DNA of 64,000 nt from Chrysaora quinquecirrha. Lineage: Eukaryota; Cnidaria; Scyphozoa; Semaeostomeae; Pelagiidae. The position numbers were made by a program, and so were the translations under genes. Within the stretch, counting starts at the first letter, position 1. Every line of letters starts with the position of its first letter. The notes beneath the pieces were generated by a model, which did not search any database, was not told the DNA's origin, and saw nothing but the letters and a program-made list of their open reading frames with translations. The DNA lies in assembly GCA_014526335.1 (NCBI GenBank), contig JACTAT010000037.1:3923958-3987957 (forward strand). The letters are read 5' to 3'. Shown piece by piece: positions 20,388-31,192 of this stretch.

Positions 20388-23300
20388 TTAACACGTTTTA
20401 TGCCCTTTTGTTGGTTGCTTACAAATTGAGCAACGAGGCTTTCTTCTTTCTGCTGGACTATCCTCTTTCTCAATATTTTCAACAGTTGTTGTAGCAGGCA
20501 CTTCCGTCACTGTCTTACTTTGTCTGTCGATTTGCTTTTGGATTGCAGTATCACGGTTTTGCTTTGTAAGCATCATATTCATAGGACCAGGAACACCTGC
20601 ATGTAGCCTTTCTTTTGATCCAACAAGAGACCCATCCAAGATACTGCATGACATCAAGTCAAAATTTCACCAACATAGCCTGTAAAATATTAAATGAAAA
20701 TAAAGATTACCCACTGTTAGTTGAACATATATTTCTAAAGAAAATCAATGCAACCTAATAAAGGTACTTACGAAAATTTGCAGCAATTCGAACGGATTTC
20801 ACTACAGCCTCACCATTCCTAAACTTTGGATAACGAACTGATACACGGACTGATCCATCAGGCATACGCTTTTCTTCCCTTTTCAAATTTAAATTCAAGT
20901 GCACAGATGCCAGGATGTGTCTGAAAGCAAATAGCAAATATTATACAGTCAGGTTGGTTCAATGATCTAAGCCCTAGGTACTGGCATATAATTTTTTTTT
21001 TATCATCATGAAAACTATAAAACTACAATATAAAACTAACAATAAACTCAAAGTAAGTTTTAATATGATGGATTAGAGGTGAAAAACATCCGTTATCGAG
21101 TCTCCTCTAACCCATCATTGTAAATTAAACGGATAAATTTCAACAAAATTAAAGCACTTTAAATTACAACAAATACAAAGTTCACGGCCGAGCAACTTGT
21201 TTCATCGTACGACGGGTTCATTTGAAACGATTTGTTTGAATCATAAAACATACAGTAGCATCTAAAATCATCTTGTTAGCTATTTCATTGAAGTTTGAAC
21301 TGCCAAAAAGCAACAAATCACATAAATGATCGTCAGGCAATTGCATCACATCATAATTAATTATATCTGATACATATCTGATACATATACATGGCAGATA
21401 ATATCAATTGATAATGAAAAGCCGATTATTGGCACAGAGTCCAAAAATAACAATGAGACACAATTCAACATACCTGCATTTCATTCCAATATAAGAGAAT
21501 GCTATCATCTTTGGAGCGAAATGATTTAAGAGGGAATGAAAAGCCTCAATATAGCTTGTCTGAGTAGTTGGCGATGCTTTTTTTATGCCATTTACCAGTC
21601 GTGTATTTGTCAATGCTGCTACAATTTTTCATATCCAATTGTATCTGAGATGAAAGTATCTGTATTTAATATAAACTGTTATATTATATTTGTTTCTACA
21701 ATGTACGTTTCTAGGTGTTTATGTGTACAAACCTTTTTGAAGCCACTTCCTGACTGCAATGTTTTCTTCATGAGCACATTTATTAAATAAAGGGTTGTCC
21801 AATCCAGTGTGCTTATTTATTATGTGGGAAAGAAAAGACTTGAATTTCGCCCATATGAGATTGCCATCACCACTAGGTGTAGATATTGCAGACCAAAACA
21901 GATGATTTATACAAGGCTGTATCCAATCTGAAACTTCGGCACAATCTTTCAATTTGGAAATTGACGTAAGAACTTTTCGAACTTCTAAAATATGAAAGAC
22001 AAATCAATTATCAGCATTGTTGAGTACAACTTTTTGAAATGTATAGAACATACAAGTTCCATGCCAGGTTCAGCACTGGAATGGAAGCAGCAGTCTCTTG
22101 TCCTCAAGGACCACCTATCTTTGCAACCTTTCATAAATCATACAGAAAAACAAATAAAAAATGAACTTGTATCAACTTACTTTTTGCCAAATGCCATAGA
22201 TCAAAATAGTGTTTTGTATTGCTCTCTTTTTCTTTCATGTGTTTAGCAATTGAAGTATGACGATCGGACACAAATTCTTGAACTTCAAATCCTTGTGATT
22301 TGATAAATTGAAAACTTCTTTGAAAGCCTTCATATTCCATCCCAGCACTACTACCACATTCGTTTCTCTAAAATGATCAATGTTGATATTGGTTATTCAT
22401 GATGGAAATTCTAGTCTTTAAAATCTTTGGTTATGCAAGCCCTTTCAATAAACAGTTTCAACTATAAACATTTAGTAAAGTGAATCTCACCAAAAAATTT
22501 GGCGGTTTCTAAACACTTGATTGTTATTAATTTGTATGTTTACCTGCACAAGTTCAAAATGAATAAGCTGTGATGTATCACAGCACATGACAGAGTAGGC
22601 ACCGTATTTGGCACTATGGCCCATACTATCATGTCTGGCATCCCCACAAATGGTAACTCTCTTTCCTTTTTCCTTCAGACTTGCCAACATTCCTGCTTGG
22701 TACTGTTCCCAATAAAGGCTGATTGCTGGGAAAAGTTTTTCCTACAAATTATCATGATATATATAAATATCTTATATATATAAGTTATATTGCATTATGG
22801 ATTAAAGAACATTGGTACAACATTCATCAGTCCTACTAAACATACCCGTTGGTGTTGGAAAAATGTTCTCAGTGAGATGCATGCTAATCCCATGTGGTTG
22901 AATATCCTAAGGACTTTAGTGCCACTTCCACCAGCCAATGTTATTGCAAACGACAGTAATATGTTTCCAGCTGGAATGTGAGTTCCCTTCATTTCAGGCT
23001 GGCTACGCCACACGTTTTCTCTACCTTGACACTTTGGATTTGCACATAGCATTCGAATTTCTACCATGGTTCCTATGCTTTTGGTTTCAATCAGTGGTCT
23101 GTCTTCTCTGCATACAGGGCAGAACTGAAACAGTAGTAATAGTTGGGAAAGAAAGACAATAAACTTTGGTTCTTCTCTCAAGTTTGAATCAGTTGACTGG
23201 ACACTAAAATAACAGAAAGAAACATCTATAGATTCACATTATAAATGTGATAATTCTGTTCAAATGCCATGATGAAAGCAAAAATAAATGACGTTTATAG

Positions 23301-24489
23301 GGTAGCCCACTTACTGTTCTGGCTCGTTTTCTTCCATGTCTTCAACTTCTTCTGCACTATACATCTCCTCATCTTCTTCAAAGCTTGAATCATTTTCATC
23401 TTCTCCCACTTCATTCAACACCTCATCTACAATGTTATCAACATCACCAATTTCAGTCTCTTTTTCTGTTTTTTCCATGTCATCCCTTTTCTTTGTGTTC
23501 TCTGCTTTTTTAGCCAGTTTTCTCATTTTCCGTTGTAAATGCCTCAACTTTCTTCTTGTGGAGAGCAAACAGTTTTTTATTGTTCTATTCTGTGATGTCA
23601 GTTTTTTACAGGAATCACAGGGATATTCAACTGTCTGGCATGTTGCATCTTTGAACTGTAAAAAGAAAGGATTCTGATAAATAATTTTTTTACCATAAAA
23701 TAGCAGACATGATACTTGTGCTCACATCAAAGATATCGGGATTATCTTACCAATTCTTCATGGCAAATCAAAGATGGTTCAGAGAATTCCTGATCTATAA
23801 CATCATCATCATCTTTGTCATCCAAGTCTTCATCACCATCGCCTTCATCTTTCTGTAAAAATTCTTCCTCAGCTGACTTTATTGCCTAAAATAAAGTGTG
23901 CAACATCTTGATCTATCTAATATCTAGCTTTATAGTTGTCCCTTTTTTAGCAGTGCCCACAGCAACATTTTCACCTCTTTCATGGACAACACTCAAACGT
24001 AGATAAAGGATAAGAAAAAAATTACTTTGCATAAGCACTTAACATTATAAAATAAGTTTTTTCAGTAAAAATTGTATACAATGGACTGAAGGGTACCGGT
24101 GAGTGGTGACTTACCATACGACGTTGACGTCTACTCTTAGATGTCGAAGGCCCTTCTTCACTCTCCATATCAGCAACTGGGTAAATTGATGGCACCGGCA
24201 CAATCCCAATCTCATCCTCTTTCAAACGTGCTTTAATAGGGGCATTTAATCCAGGTAGGTGAACAAACCTTCTCTCGAAATCCTCAGGTTTAAAATGATT
24301 TGAGCATAAGACAGACGTTTTTGAAGCTTCCCAATGAGCTCGTCTCCTTTTAACAAACGCCACCCACTGTCGCCTCCTTCGTTTAGCTATCGGCCTATCA
24401 TCGTTGAAAAATGGTATTCTGTGCAATGAGATACCCTTATCTACATCTTTAGTGTTACTACATCCTGCCACGACGCAGCGTTCGGGCAT
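20388..24489 (-). CDS. Kolobok-like THAP-domain transposase (about ten exons)
   Basis: Minus-strand spliced gene. Exon 1 (24489-24115) is a THAP domain: MPERCVVAGCSNTK...LHRIPF...WVAFVKR...VLCSNHFKPEDFERR, a C2CH DNA-binding finger. Exons 2 (23885-23751) and 3 (23655-23315) are acidic and basic linkers. Exon 4 (about 23206-22850) has CPVC and CANPKC pairs. Exon 5 (about 22740-22550) holds GDARHDSMGHSAKYGAY (first catalytic Asp). Exon 6 (about 22365-22180) holds VSDRHTSIAKHM (second Asp) and HYFDLWHLAKS. Exons 7-10 (about 21984-20388) complete the C terminus, ending in CSICKQPTKGHKTC. Apart from a likely shift at the start of the last exon (about 20660) the frames are open. Such enzymes cut and paste at TTAA, which agrees with the element's ends. 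Confidence 0.85.
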
Positions 24490-24895
24490 GATGTCTTTGA
24501 GCCGCTCTTTTCAGCAGGAAATTTGTTTTACAAACACACTAGTTCTTCTGGAACCACCAGCTTCAGTATGTTTATGGCTTGCTCAGATTTTTGGTGTGTT
24601 CTGGTTTCTACGTCACATTGCTCCTAGTCCCAGACCTCGCGGTTGCGCGTTTCAGGTCACTCGAAATGGCCAAAAAGGACGGATTCAGACATTATTTACT
24701 CAAAAGTTCGTTGTCGGTTGTTAATTCTGTCTACATTTTCGTAACGAGCGTAATAAAGTTTGTAAATAAGAAAAAAATCGCCATCAACTTCAGTTGACCT
24801 TTAATGTTTTTAATGTTATCGTTCTATCGTTCAAATTTAGTAATGTTCTTTAAGTCGTTATAGTTGTCGTAGTTATAAATCAATTTAGTTGTGTT

Positions 24896-25700
24896 ATCGT
24901 TGTACATGAATGCAGTTTTTATGTGTTTTTTATATTTTTGAACAGCAGCGCGTAAGTTCAATTAAAATAAATAAACGAAAACTGAAGTAACTTAAACAAA
25001 TTGTGATACTGTAAAGGATGGATGTCATAAAGAATGGAAAATAATGAAACTGAAGACAACCAGGCCCTCTTGAGGGGAATCGCAGTAACTTAAAAAAAAC
25101 TGTGAGAAACGATGGAATAAATAAAAAAACTGAAGACAACCACAACCAGGCCCTCTTGAGAGAATGCAGTTTTTATGTGTTTTTCTCCGTTTATAAGAAA
25201 CTCAGTACTGAGATCAATATTGGTTAAGAAACTTTCAGTGGTCAACCAAAAATGATAAGTAATAAATCATCGAAAAACAAACTTCTGTTGCACCAGAAGT
25301 GTCTATCTTTGCAGAAAAAACAGTTGATGTAAACGTGTATTGTTTTTTCTATTTGTAAAATTTTAGTGTCAATTACCTGTTTTGCCACGAAAAAATTTTG
25401 ATTCTAAGAAACTGCTAAGAAACTTTCAAGGATGGAATAAAAATAAATAATAACACTGAAGACAACCAGGCCCTCTTGAGGGGAATCAAAGTAACTTAAA
25501 CAAACTGTGAGAAACGATGGAATAAATAAAAAAACTGAAGACAACCAGGCCCTCTTGAGGGAATGCAGTTTTTATGTGTTTTTTACATTTTTGAACAGCA
25601 GCGCGAAAGTTCTATTGAAAGAAATAAACGAAAGCTGAAGTAACTTAAACAAAGTGTGAGAAAGGATGGAATGAATAAAAAAACTGAAGACAACCAGGCC
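24896..25700. repeat. Internally duplicated repeat block (GAAGACAACCAGGCCCTCTTGA units)
   Basis: The segments AACTGAAGACAACCAGGCCC, GAATGCAGTTTTTATGTG and TTTTTGAACAGCAGCGCG each recur two to four times between 24910 and 25700 in the same order, with 90-95% similarity by eye. The unit resembles the tail of the SINE-like sequence at 25690-25780, so the block may be several truncated SINE copies. No gene is seen. Confidence 0.7.
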
Positions 25701-25780
25701 CTGTTGACGGGAATCGATCCCCTGACCTCATTGTTTTCAAACAGGATAACAAACAGGCCGCGCTAATCAAAGTGTTGAGG
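25685..25780 (-). repeat. tRNA-derived SINE head (candidate)
   Basis: On the minus strand GATTAGCGCGGCCTGTTTG resembles a Pol III A box, and GGGGATCGATTCCCGTC is a good B box with its T-arm stem, about 35 nt apart. It continues into CAGGGCCTGGTTGTCTTCAG, the repeat tail found again at 25140, 25460 and 25540. This is the layout of a tRNA-derived SINE. The cloverleaf is degenerate and I do not call a functional tRNA. Confidence 0.5.
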
Positions 25781-26239
25781 TGTCAAGAAAAAGGGATTAA
25801 TCCCACAGCGAACACCTCGTTCTTTTGTTTTCAGTGGCACCAGACTGCCCAGATCAAAGAAGGGTTAGCCCCAATTACCCCAGAAACGATAGCAGAAACG
25901 TGAAAAAGAAGGTTCGATGGCAAAACTACAGCAGGGGCGGCAGGAAAAGGTGCAAGAGCGAGCACTGGATCTTGAAAACCCTAGGAGGATGATCTCGGAC
26001 AAAATCGGTCTCCATGACTACTACTACTTTAGTATAGTAGATTTTATTAGGGCACATAAATTGGGCATATTGATTTATTGGGCATATTTGGCCCAATGGA
26101 ATGTCTCACAAAAATAATCTTATTGATAAAATAACCCAAAAATCCCTCAATAAGTCGTATGAAGTATATTTATTTGCAAACAAATGAAAAGAGTTCTACC
26201 TGCACCCTGAAAGATGAACTGTATGCAGCTAGCAAAATA
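25781..26239. other. No recognised feature
   Basis: AT-rich sequence with one short imperfect local repeat (TTGGGCATATTGATTTATTGGGCATATTTGG near 26060). A 66-codon open frame at 25917-26117 has no recognisable domain or splice support. Confidence 0.5.
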
Positions 26240-27362
26240 TTTTTACCAACGCACTTGGTTGGCTGTTGACTTTCCATTGACGCATTCACCACCTCTTCTC
26301 AAAAGTGCATGTATGTCACCTATAAGCCCATTTTCAGTGCCAGGATCAAACCTGAGCTTCAAAGACACACCTGAAGAAGATAACAATTTTTGGATATGAA
26401 ATTGAGACCATGATATTATAGCATCTCCTCTGGGTGATCCAACCTTATGTTACGCATATCTTCAACAACCTGTAGGTACTCCACCTTTTATTTTTTGATT
26501 GCATTTAAATAGTGCTTTGCACCTACTGTCTCATCTTTGTTAGTTCGCCCAATTTTCAACCACATTATCTTCCTTGAGTAGCTAAAAACGCAACAAGGTG
26601 ATACAGAAAATGAATGTAAATGAAATCAAAACACTTGAATTATGCATACAGAAAGTGCTTCACCAAGCTCTTAAAATTCCAGACAATTATAGATATATGA
26701 ACAGATATATGAATAGTTAAAAAAAAAATGAAACTAAAGAGAGGAAAACCTAAAGGATATGAAGATTTGCAACCAATCAAAAATACAGACCCATCAATGC
26801 AGCAATGAATATACAGTCCATATGTCTTCAATTTATCATTTCCATCTACATGCCAACAGAAGTTTGGGCCCTGTTGAAAAATATAATGGTGTTGTGTGAA
26901 TACTGGCTCTACATTAAAAATATGTATTGAACATAATCTTCAAGGGTATAACAAAATTTTTATACTACTACAGTGGACATAGTATTCCATATTACGGTAT
27001 TAAAGTAAGTTCTCTTTTTCAATCTTCTTTTTTTTTCAAAGCTTTACACCATCAGGATCCAAAATTTTCATGACAAGACGGACAGTTTCCCTGCAAAAGA
27101 ATGCCCTGTCCGTTGGTCAATTGTATCATATAAACTTAATACAACAACTGTATTATATTAAGAGAAAAACCATGTTTTCATGAGAAAACCAGTTTTAAAA
27201 CAATGTTGAGGGTGCAGCAAATGGCCATTCAGCCTACAAAGCACCCCTGATTGCATGTCTCAGGTGCTCACCTTTATGAGCCAACATGATCATCATTTCT
27301 CAATCTTTGCCACATCTGCTGGTATCCGATTCGCTGACCACTGTATCTCTGCTCTGACTGAA
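26240..27362 (-). pseudogene. Integrase-like (DDE, GTEN motif) transposase, degraded
   Basis: Minus-strand remnants in collinear order: SGQRIGYQQMWQRLR (about 27340), VMKILDPDGVKL (about 27080), GPNFCWHVDGNDKLKTYG...HCCIDG (about 26870-26790), YSRKIMWLKIGRTN (about 26580) and LRFDPGTENGLIGD (about 26350), then a TSANQ-type stretch. The order WHxDG, CIDG-(Y/F)SR, DxGTEN, NQRIE is that of a retroviral-integrase-like transposase family repeated in cnidarian and fish genomes. The first two Asp are present (WHVDG, FDPGTEN). The expected NQRIE Glu reads NQVRW, so the triad is broken. Stops and gaps interrupt it throughout. Confidence 0.7.
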
Positions 27363-27862
27363 ATAATGATTTGAAAAATATTTTTCATTGCAATCGTTCT
27401 TTCAACAAAAGTCTGTCTGAGAAAAGTTTACATCAAACAATATGGAATTAATTCACAAAAATTGAATGATGTAATACGTACACGAACACTCTATTATTTC
27501 AGCAAGAGAGGAATGGTTTTTTCTCCTGTATAAATTTCTGCCCTTCAAAACTCTTTTCAATTGACGAATACTACAGACAAAATTATAAAATATTAGTCTT
27601 TATCACAAATTTATTTTGGCTGGAAGTGGATTGACGGGATTGGGGGAAGCTGTGTTGGAAAAACCCCGACCGTGCCAGTTGCAATAAACTAAATATTCTG
27701 TAAACTTTGTGATACGAATTAACTTCAACTTAAACTTTAGAGCCACAAGAATTCACATGCCATGCTCGATTTAACTAAAAACTTACGCTACATAACACGA
27801 GCATATATCAAATAACAATAGAACGGGCTAAAACCCGGAATGAAGTCCCTATAAATTTGTCC
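27363..27862. other. No recognised feature
   Basis: AT-rich sequence between the integrase-like remnant and the LINE 3' end. No conserved reading, repeat unit or RNA gene was seen. Confidence 0.5.
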
Positions 27863-28605
27863 ATACTTCAAGGTTATTTCAAAGCTCAAAGAAGAACATT
27901 TCATTGCTTCACAAGATGTTGAAACTCTTAATCTTTCTGAACAAAAATGGTGTCAAAATGGCGTCCTTGCTTCCCTTGAGAATCGAAAACTTCAAATCAA
28001 CATCCCATGAGACTTGCCTCGTTTCCATGTTTTTCTTTCTTTTTTTTCCTTTTTTGTCTCTTCCGTCCATCCTTCCTTATAGAACTGTACATTTATGAAT
28101 TGTTATTGCGTTAATTAATTTACTTCAACGTTTGATTTTTGTTAACTTAGAATTAGGTAATTTCAATTGTAGTTTAATAAGTATTTAATTTGTTGTAGTT
28201 TATTAATTTGGTTTTAACATTAGAATTTTATAGTATTGGGTTTATTTAGGTTTATTTTATTTATGTAATTTAAATTGTAGTTAAGTAAATTATTAATATC
28301 ATTAGTTGTAGTTTTATAGTTAGTTAATGTAGGTGTTAAGTACTTATTTATTAAGATTAGTTGTGTTATAGTTTTTTGTTGTTATAGTAATAAGTTTATT
28401 AGCATAGTTTTTTAGTTGTAGTTAATATAGTTTAGAATAATTTAGTTAAATTTGGAAACTTGAAACGAACAATTATTCAGTATTAATAAACAACGAACAT
28501 TCAGAGAACTATTTCAAATTCTATTTAATTTAAATTATTTTAACTTGTAAATATGTTGAGTTATAAAATTAAACGAGCTTAGGCATGTGCGTAGCTCAAA
28601 AAAAA
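27863..28605 (+). mobile_element. LINE family 2, 3' end, joined to U1
   Basis: The last ORF2 codons (KEEHFIASQDVETLN, near-identical to 31.75 and 60.3 kb), a stop, then the family 2 3' UTR. The UTR has poly-T/C tract, TTAGTTGTAGTTT-type repeats and the terminal GCATGTGCGTAGCTC followed by a poly(A) of about eight bases, joined to U1 nt 26 (TTGATCA). The 5' side is truncated at TTCAAGGTTATTT; upstream DNA is unrelated. Confidence 0.88.
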
Positions 28606-28707
28606 TTGATCAACAAGGAGATTCTTCCAGGGCGAGGCCTTTCCATTGCAATTCGGTTTGGCTGACCCCTGCGATTACCGCAAACGTTGGTAACTCGATC
28701 GTACAAT

Positions 28708-28743
<36 letters not shown>

Positions 28744-28744
28744 T
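28606..28744 (+). pseudogene. U1 snRNA, nt 26-164 (5' end removed by LINE)
   Basis: Starts TTGATCAACAAGGAG, has the stem-loop II/III sequence GCGATTACCGCAAACG, Sm site CAATTTCTGGTAG and end CGCGCTAGTCCCCT. Its 139 nt match nt 26-164 exactly in length. The body is the best preserved U1 in the window together with unit D, but the 5' end is missing. Confidence 0.95.
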
Positions 28745-29164
28745 TCCAATAGTACTAATGTCAAATTCTGCATACATGTCAGCACACCACCAAGACTTGC
28801 CAGATACCAGGCATCTCTCGACACAAAAATTCCCCTACTCTACAAAGAGTGCGCAAGTTACCGACCGTTTGCCATTTTCCACATCTTCCGCTCCAGATGC
28901 CGGAAGATGCACCAACCTTTACCACATTCGTACAGCGGCAACCGGAAGCCCATCCTTTGCAACACTATTAAAGAGCAAGCTGGGCTTCCACGAATGCCAC
29001 GCCCGCTGTTCCAACTGGCCAGAGTGCTCACCACACCTTCTCAGAAGCACTGCACACCCCCACCAACCCACTTCGTATGCATCAAACGATACATGCACAT
29101 GTGCATGTGCACACTTCTGCGTCTCTAGCCTGTAGTGTCATGCACATTCGGCCCTCTAGCTTTC

Positions 29165-29284
29165 GCCTACGACCATACCACCATGAATATACCGGTTCTC
29201 GTCCGATCACCGCAGTCAAGCATGGTCGGGCCAGGTCAGTACCTGGATGGGTGACCGCCTGGTAACACCTGGTGTTGTAGGCTT
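29165..29284 (+). rRNA. 5S rRNA, unit B
   Basis: 120 nt from GCCTACGACCATACCACC to GGTGTTGTAGGCTT. The internal control region (AGTCAAGCATGGTCGGGCC, GGATGGGTGACCGCC) is intact and a T5 terminator follows (CACTTTTTGC). One likely defect is GGTAACACC where the other copies have GGGAACACC. Could be transcribed by Pol III. Confidence 0.95.
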
Positions 29285-29414
29285 CACTTTTTGCAATTGC
29301 AGTCCTTCTTTTCGACTGATTGCACACGGACTGGCAATTCCGTGTCGCTGTCCTGCACCCATGTGTGATTGCAACACGTGTGGAGACGCGGCCTGAAGCA
29401 AAGACTAGTTCGTT

Positions 29415-29443
29415 ATCGCTTCTCGGTCTTTTGGAAAAGATCA
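29415..29443 (+). pseudogene. U2 snRNA 5' end, nt 1-29, cut by LINE
   Basis: ATCGCTTCTCGGTCTTTTGG then AAAAGATCA matches U2 nt 1-29 with a few changes (GGTCTTTTGGAAAAG for GGCCTTTTGGCTAAG). The next bases, TAGGGCGAAG, are not U2; in units C and D the gene continues AGTGTAGTATCTG. The branch-point-pairing sequence is therefore lost. Confidence 0.9.
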
Positions 29444-30704
29444 TAGGGCGAAGCTCTATCGCTCTGAACCAAACTCAAGTTGATGATTCACTGACCTCTG
29501 GTAAGTATCAGATCAACCTTCATCATTACATTCTGTTTGTTCAGTGGAGAAAACCACGAGTGCTTTGAAAGCTAGAATGAATCAAGAAAGATCATACAGA
29601 AGTGCAGTTGGTGTTGTGGATGGACCTGCTCCTGAATCTCAACCTGTGGATAGTGAGACTATCCTATACCAAAGGTTGTCAGCTCATAGTGAGATTGGTA
29701 GATGTCCTACTACTGTTATCATAAAAGCCAGTAAAATAAGAGCTGGCAATACTGATGTTCTAGATGCTGTCTCGAACCTTGGTCTTGCTGCATTCAGCAA
29801 AACCAAAATAGAGACTTTGTGGTAACCCTGAAGTCTGTTCCTGAGAGAGATAGATTATTCTTAGCAGGGAGAATCACTATTGGTGGTGTACTTGTCCCAG
29901 TTGACGATCCGGATTTAAATGTTACATTTGTCTCTGTCCTGTATGCTCCATTTGAAATGTCAACAGATGTATTTAAGCACTGGCTGAAAGAAAGCCTTTG
30001 ATATGGTCAATTGGGCATTTATGTTCAAATTGATGTCAAAAATGAGCTTTGGTCCGATCTTTACAAGTCATATTCTGACTTTGTACTCCAATGTTTTTTG
30101 CAGAGCAAGCAATAATTGTCATCTTTCCAGGAATATCTTTCTTGAAAGAGGTGTTTGTCAAGGGTGCCCACTATCCCCGATACTCTATGTAATTACTGCT
30201 GAATGTCTGGGTAACGTTATTCGTCAAAATGTTAATATTGTAGGTCTCCATCTACCTGGTGGTTCATCAGAACTTAAAATCAGTCAGTATGCTGATGATA
30301 CTACCTTGTTTGTTAAAAACGAATATTCTGTCCAGGAAGCTCTAGAAACTGTTCTCATGTACGGAAAAGGCTCAGGATCCCGGGAGCATTTTTCACCTGG
30401 TATATCGCAGGGCAGATGGTTAGGAGCATATGGTAACCACGCGTTCCAGTCTCCTTTATTGTGGACCAATGAGGATATTGAGATTCTGGGCATTCACTTT
30501 GGCTCACGAGAGGCCTGTCTTGAAACCTTTGGAAGCCGAGTCTTCAGAAGAGATCTTAGAGGAGATAGGGTATCATGGTGTAGCATCAAAAGAAACAAAA
30601 CAGTCTGTTTGCAACGTTGTAAGGTGAATGATTTTCCATGTTTTTACCCTCTGTGTCAGAAAGAGTGTGGGATAACATTTGGTGGAATTTTATGTAAAAT
30701 TTAG
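29444..30704 (+). mobile_element. U2-inserted LINE (Keno/Utopia-like by target), internally deleted
   Basis: Begins directly after U2 nt 29. The first coding segment (29544-30000, one shift at about 29820) has an ORF1-like RRM pattern ending in TFVSVLYAPFEMSTDVF. It then joins at AFDMVNW to the middle of the RT domain, so the endonuclease and N-terminal RT are deleted. RT continues to 30704 with RGVCQGCPLSPILY, the catalytic YADD at 30288-30299 and ILGIHFGS. The 3' end is missing. U2-targeting LINEs (Keno, Utopia) are known; membership here is inferred from the junction and the RT type only. Confidence 0.75.
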
Positions 30705-31192
30705 CCACCTGATAATTTTGAAATAAATTTCCCATGCAGTCATTTTGACCAAGATCACTGCTGTACCCTTTTCATTGGGCATTGCGCTTGTCTGTAGCAA
30801 GAAAGCTTACAAGAAAACTGGAAGAACAACAATATCCTAGGCTTGGCCCAATTTCCTTGCTTTCCCACAGAAAGTTTCCAAAGCCAGGTAGTGTGTTTCA
30901 CAGAAAAATGGGGAAAATAGGAAAACAGAGGAAAGGCTGGGTATGAAAGAATTGGAAAAAGGAGAACAAAGTGAAAATTATCTGCAAACAAAGCACAAAC
31001 TCCCAGTTTTTAAGGATTGCTTTGAAAGTTTCTCTTCTTCATCCCAGCATGTGTTATGATATAGTATCTTACTAGTATATTACTGTTGTTTGCCTTATTT
31101 TTTCTTTTCAAATCAATTTGTATGCAACAACTTGTGAAAATGATATCCTCCCACAACTTGTTCAGTTGAAAGAAGGGTTGAAAGCTTGCAAC
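30705..31192. other. No recognised feature
   Basis: Non-coding sequence between the truncated U2-LINE and the next LINE fragment. Short open frames on the minus strand lack domains. No RNA gene or tandem repeat seen. Confidence 0.5.

Larger units (their letters stand above)
18846..24804. mobile_element. Complete Kolobok-type DNA transposon with ballast-domain cargo gene
   Basis: The left end is TTAA then AGGTCAACTGAAGT at 18850-18863. The right end is the exact reverse complement ACTTCAGTTGACCT at 24787-24800, then TTAA. That gives 14-bp perfect terminal inverted repeats and a TTAA target duplication, as known for Kolobok. The 5,951-bp body holds two convergent spliced genes: a P2X7 ballast-like protein (plus) and a THAP-DDE transposase (minus). 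Both ends are intact and the genes are only lightly damaged, so this is a young or recently mobile copy. The flanks share a near-identical 19-bp sequence (TAATGTTATC at 18821 and 24811), outside the TTAA. Confidence 0.9.
28606..29443 (+). repeat. U1-5S-U2 tandem unit B, truncated in U2
   Basis: U1 nt 26-164, 420-bp spacer, 5S, 130-bp spacer and the first 29 nt of U2, where a second LINE starts. The spacers are collinear with those of units A and D, including a shortened TGCACATGTGCATGTGCAC run near 29093. Confidence 0.9.
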
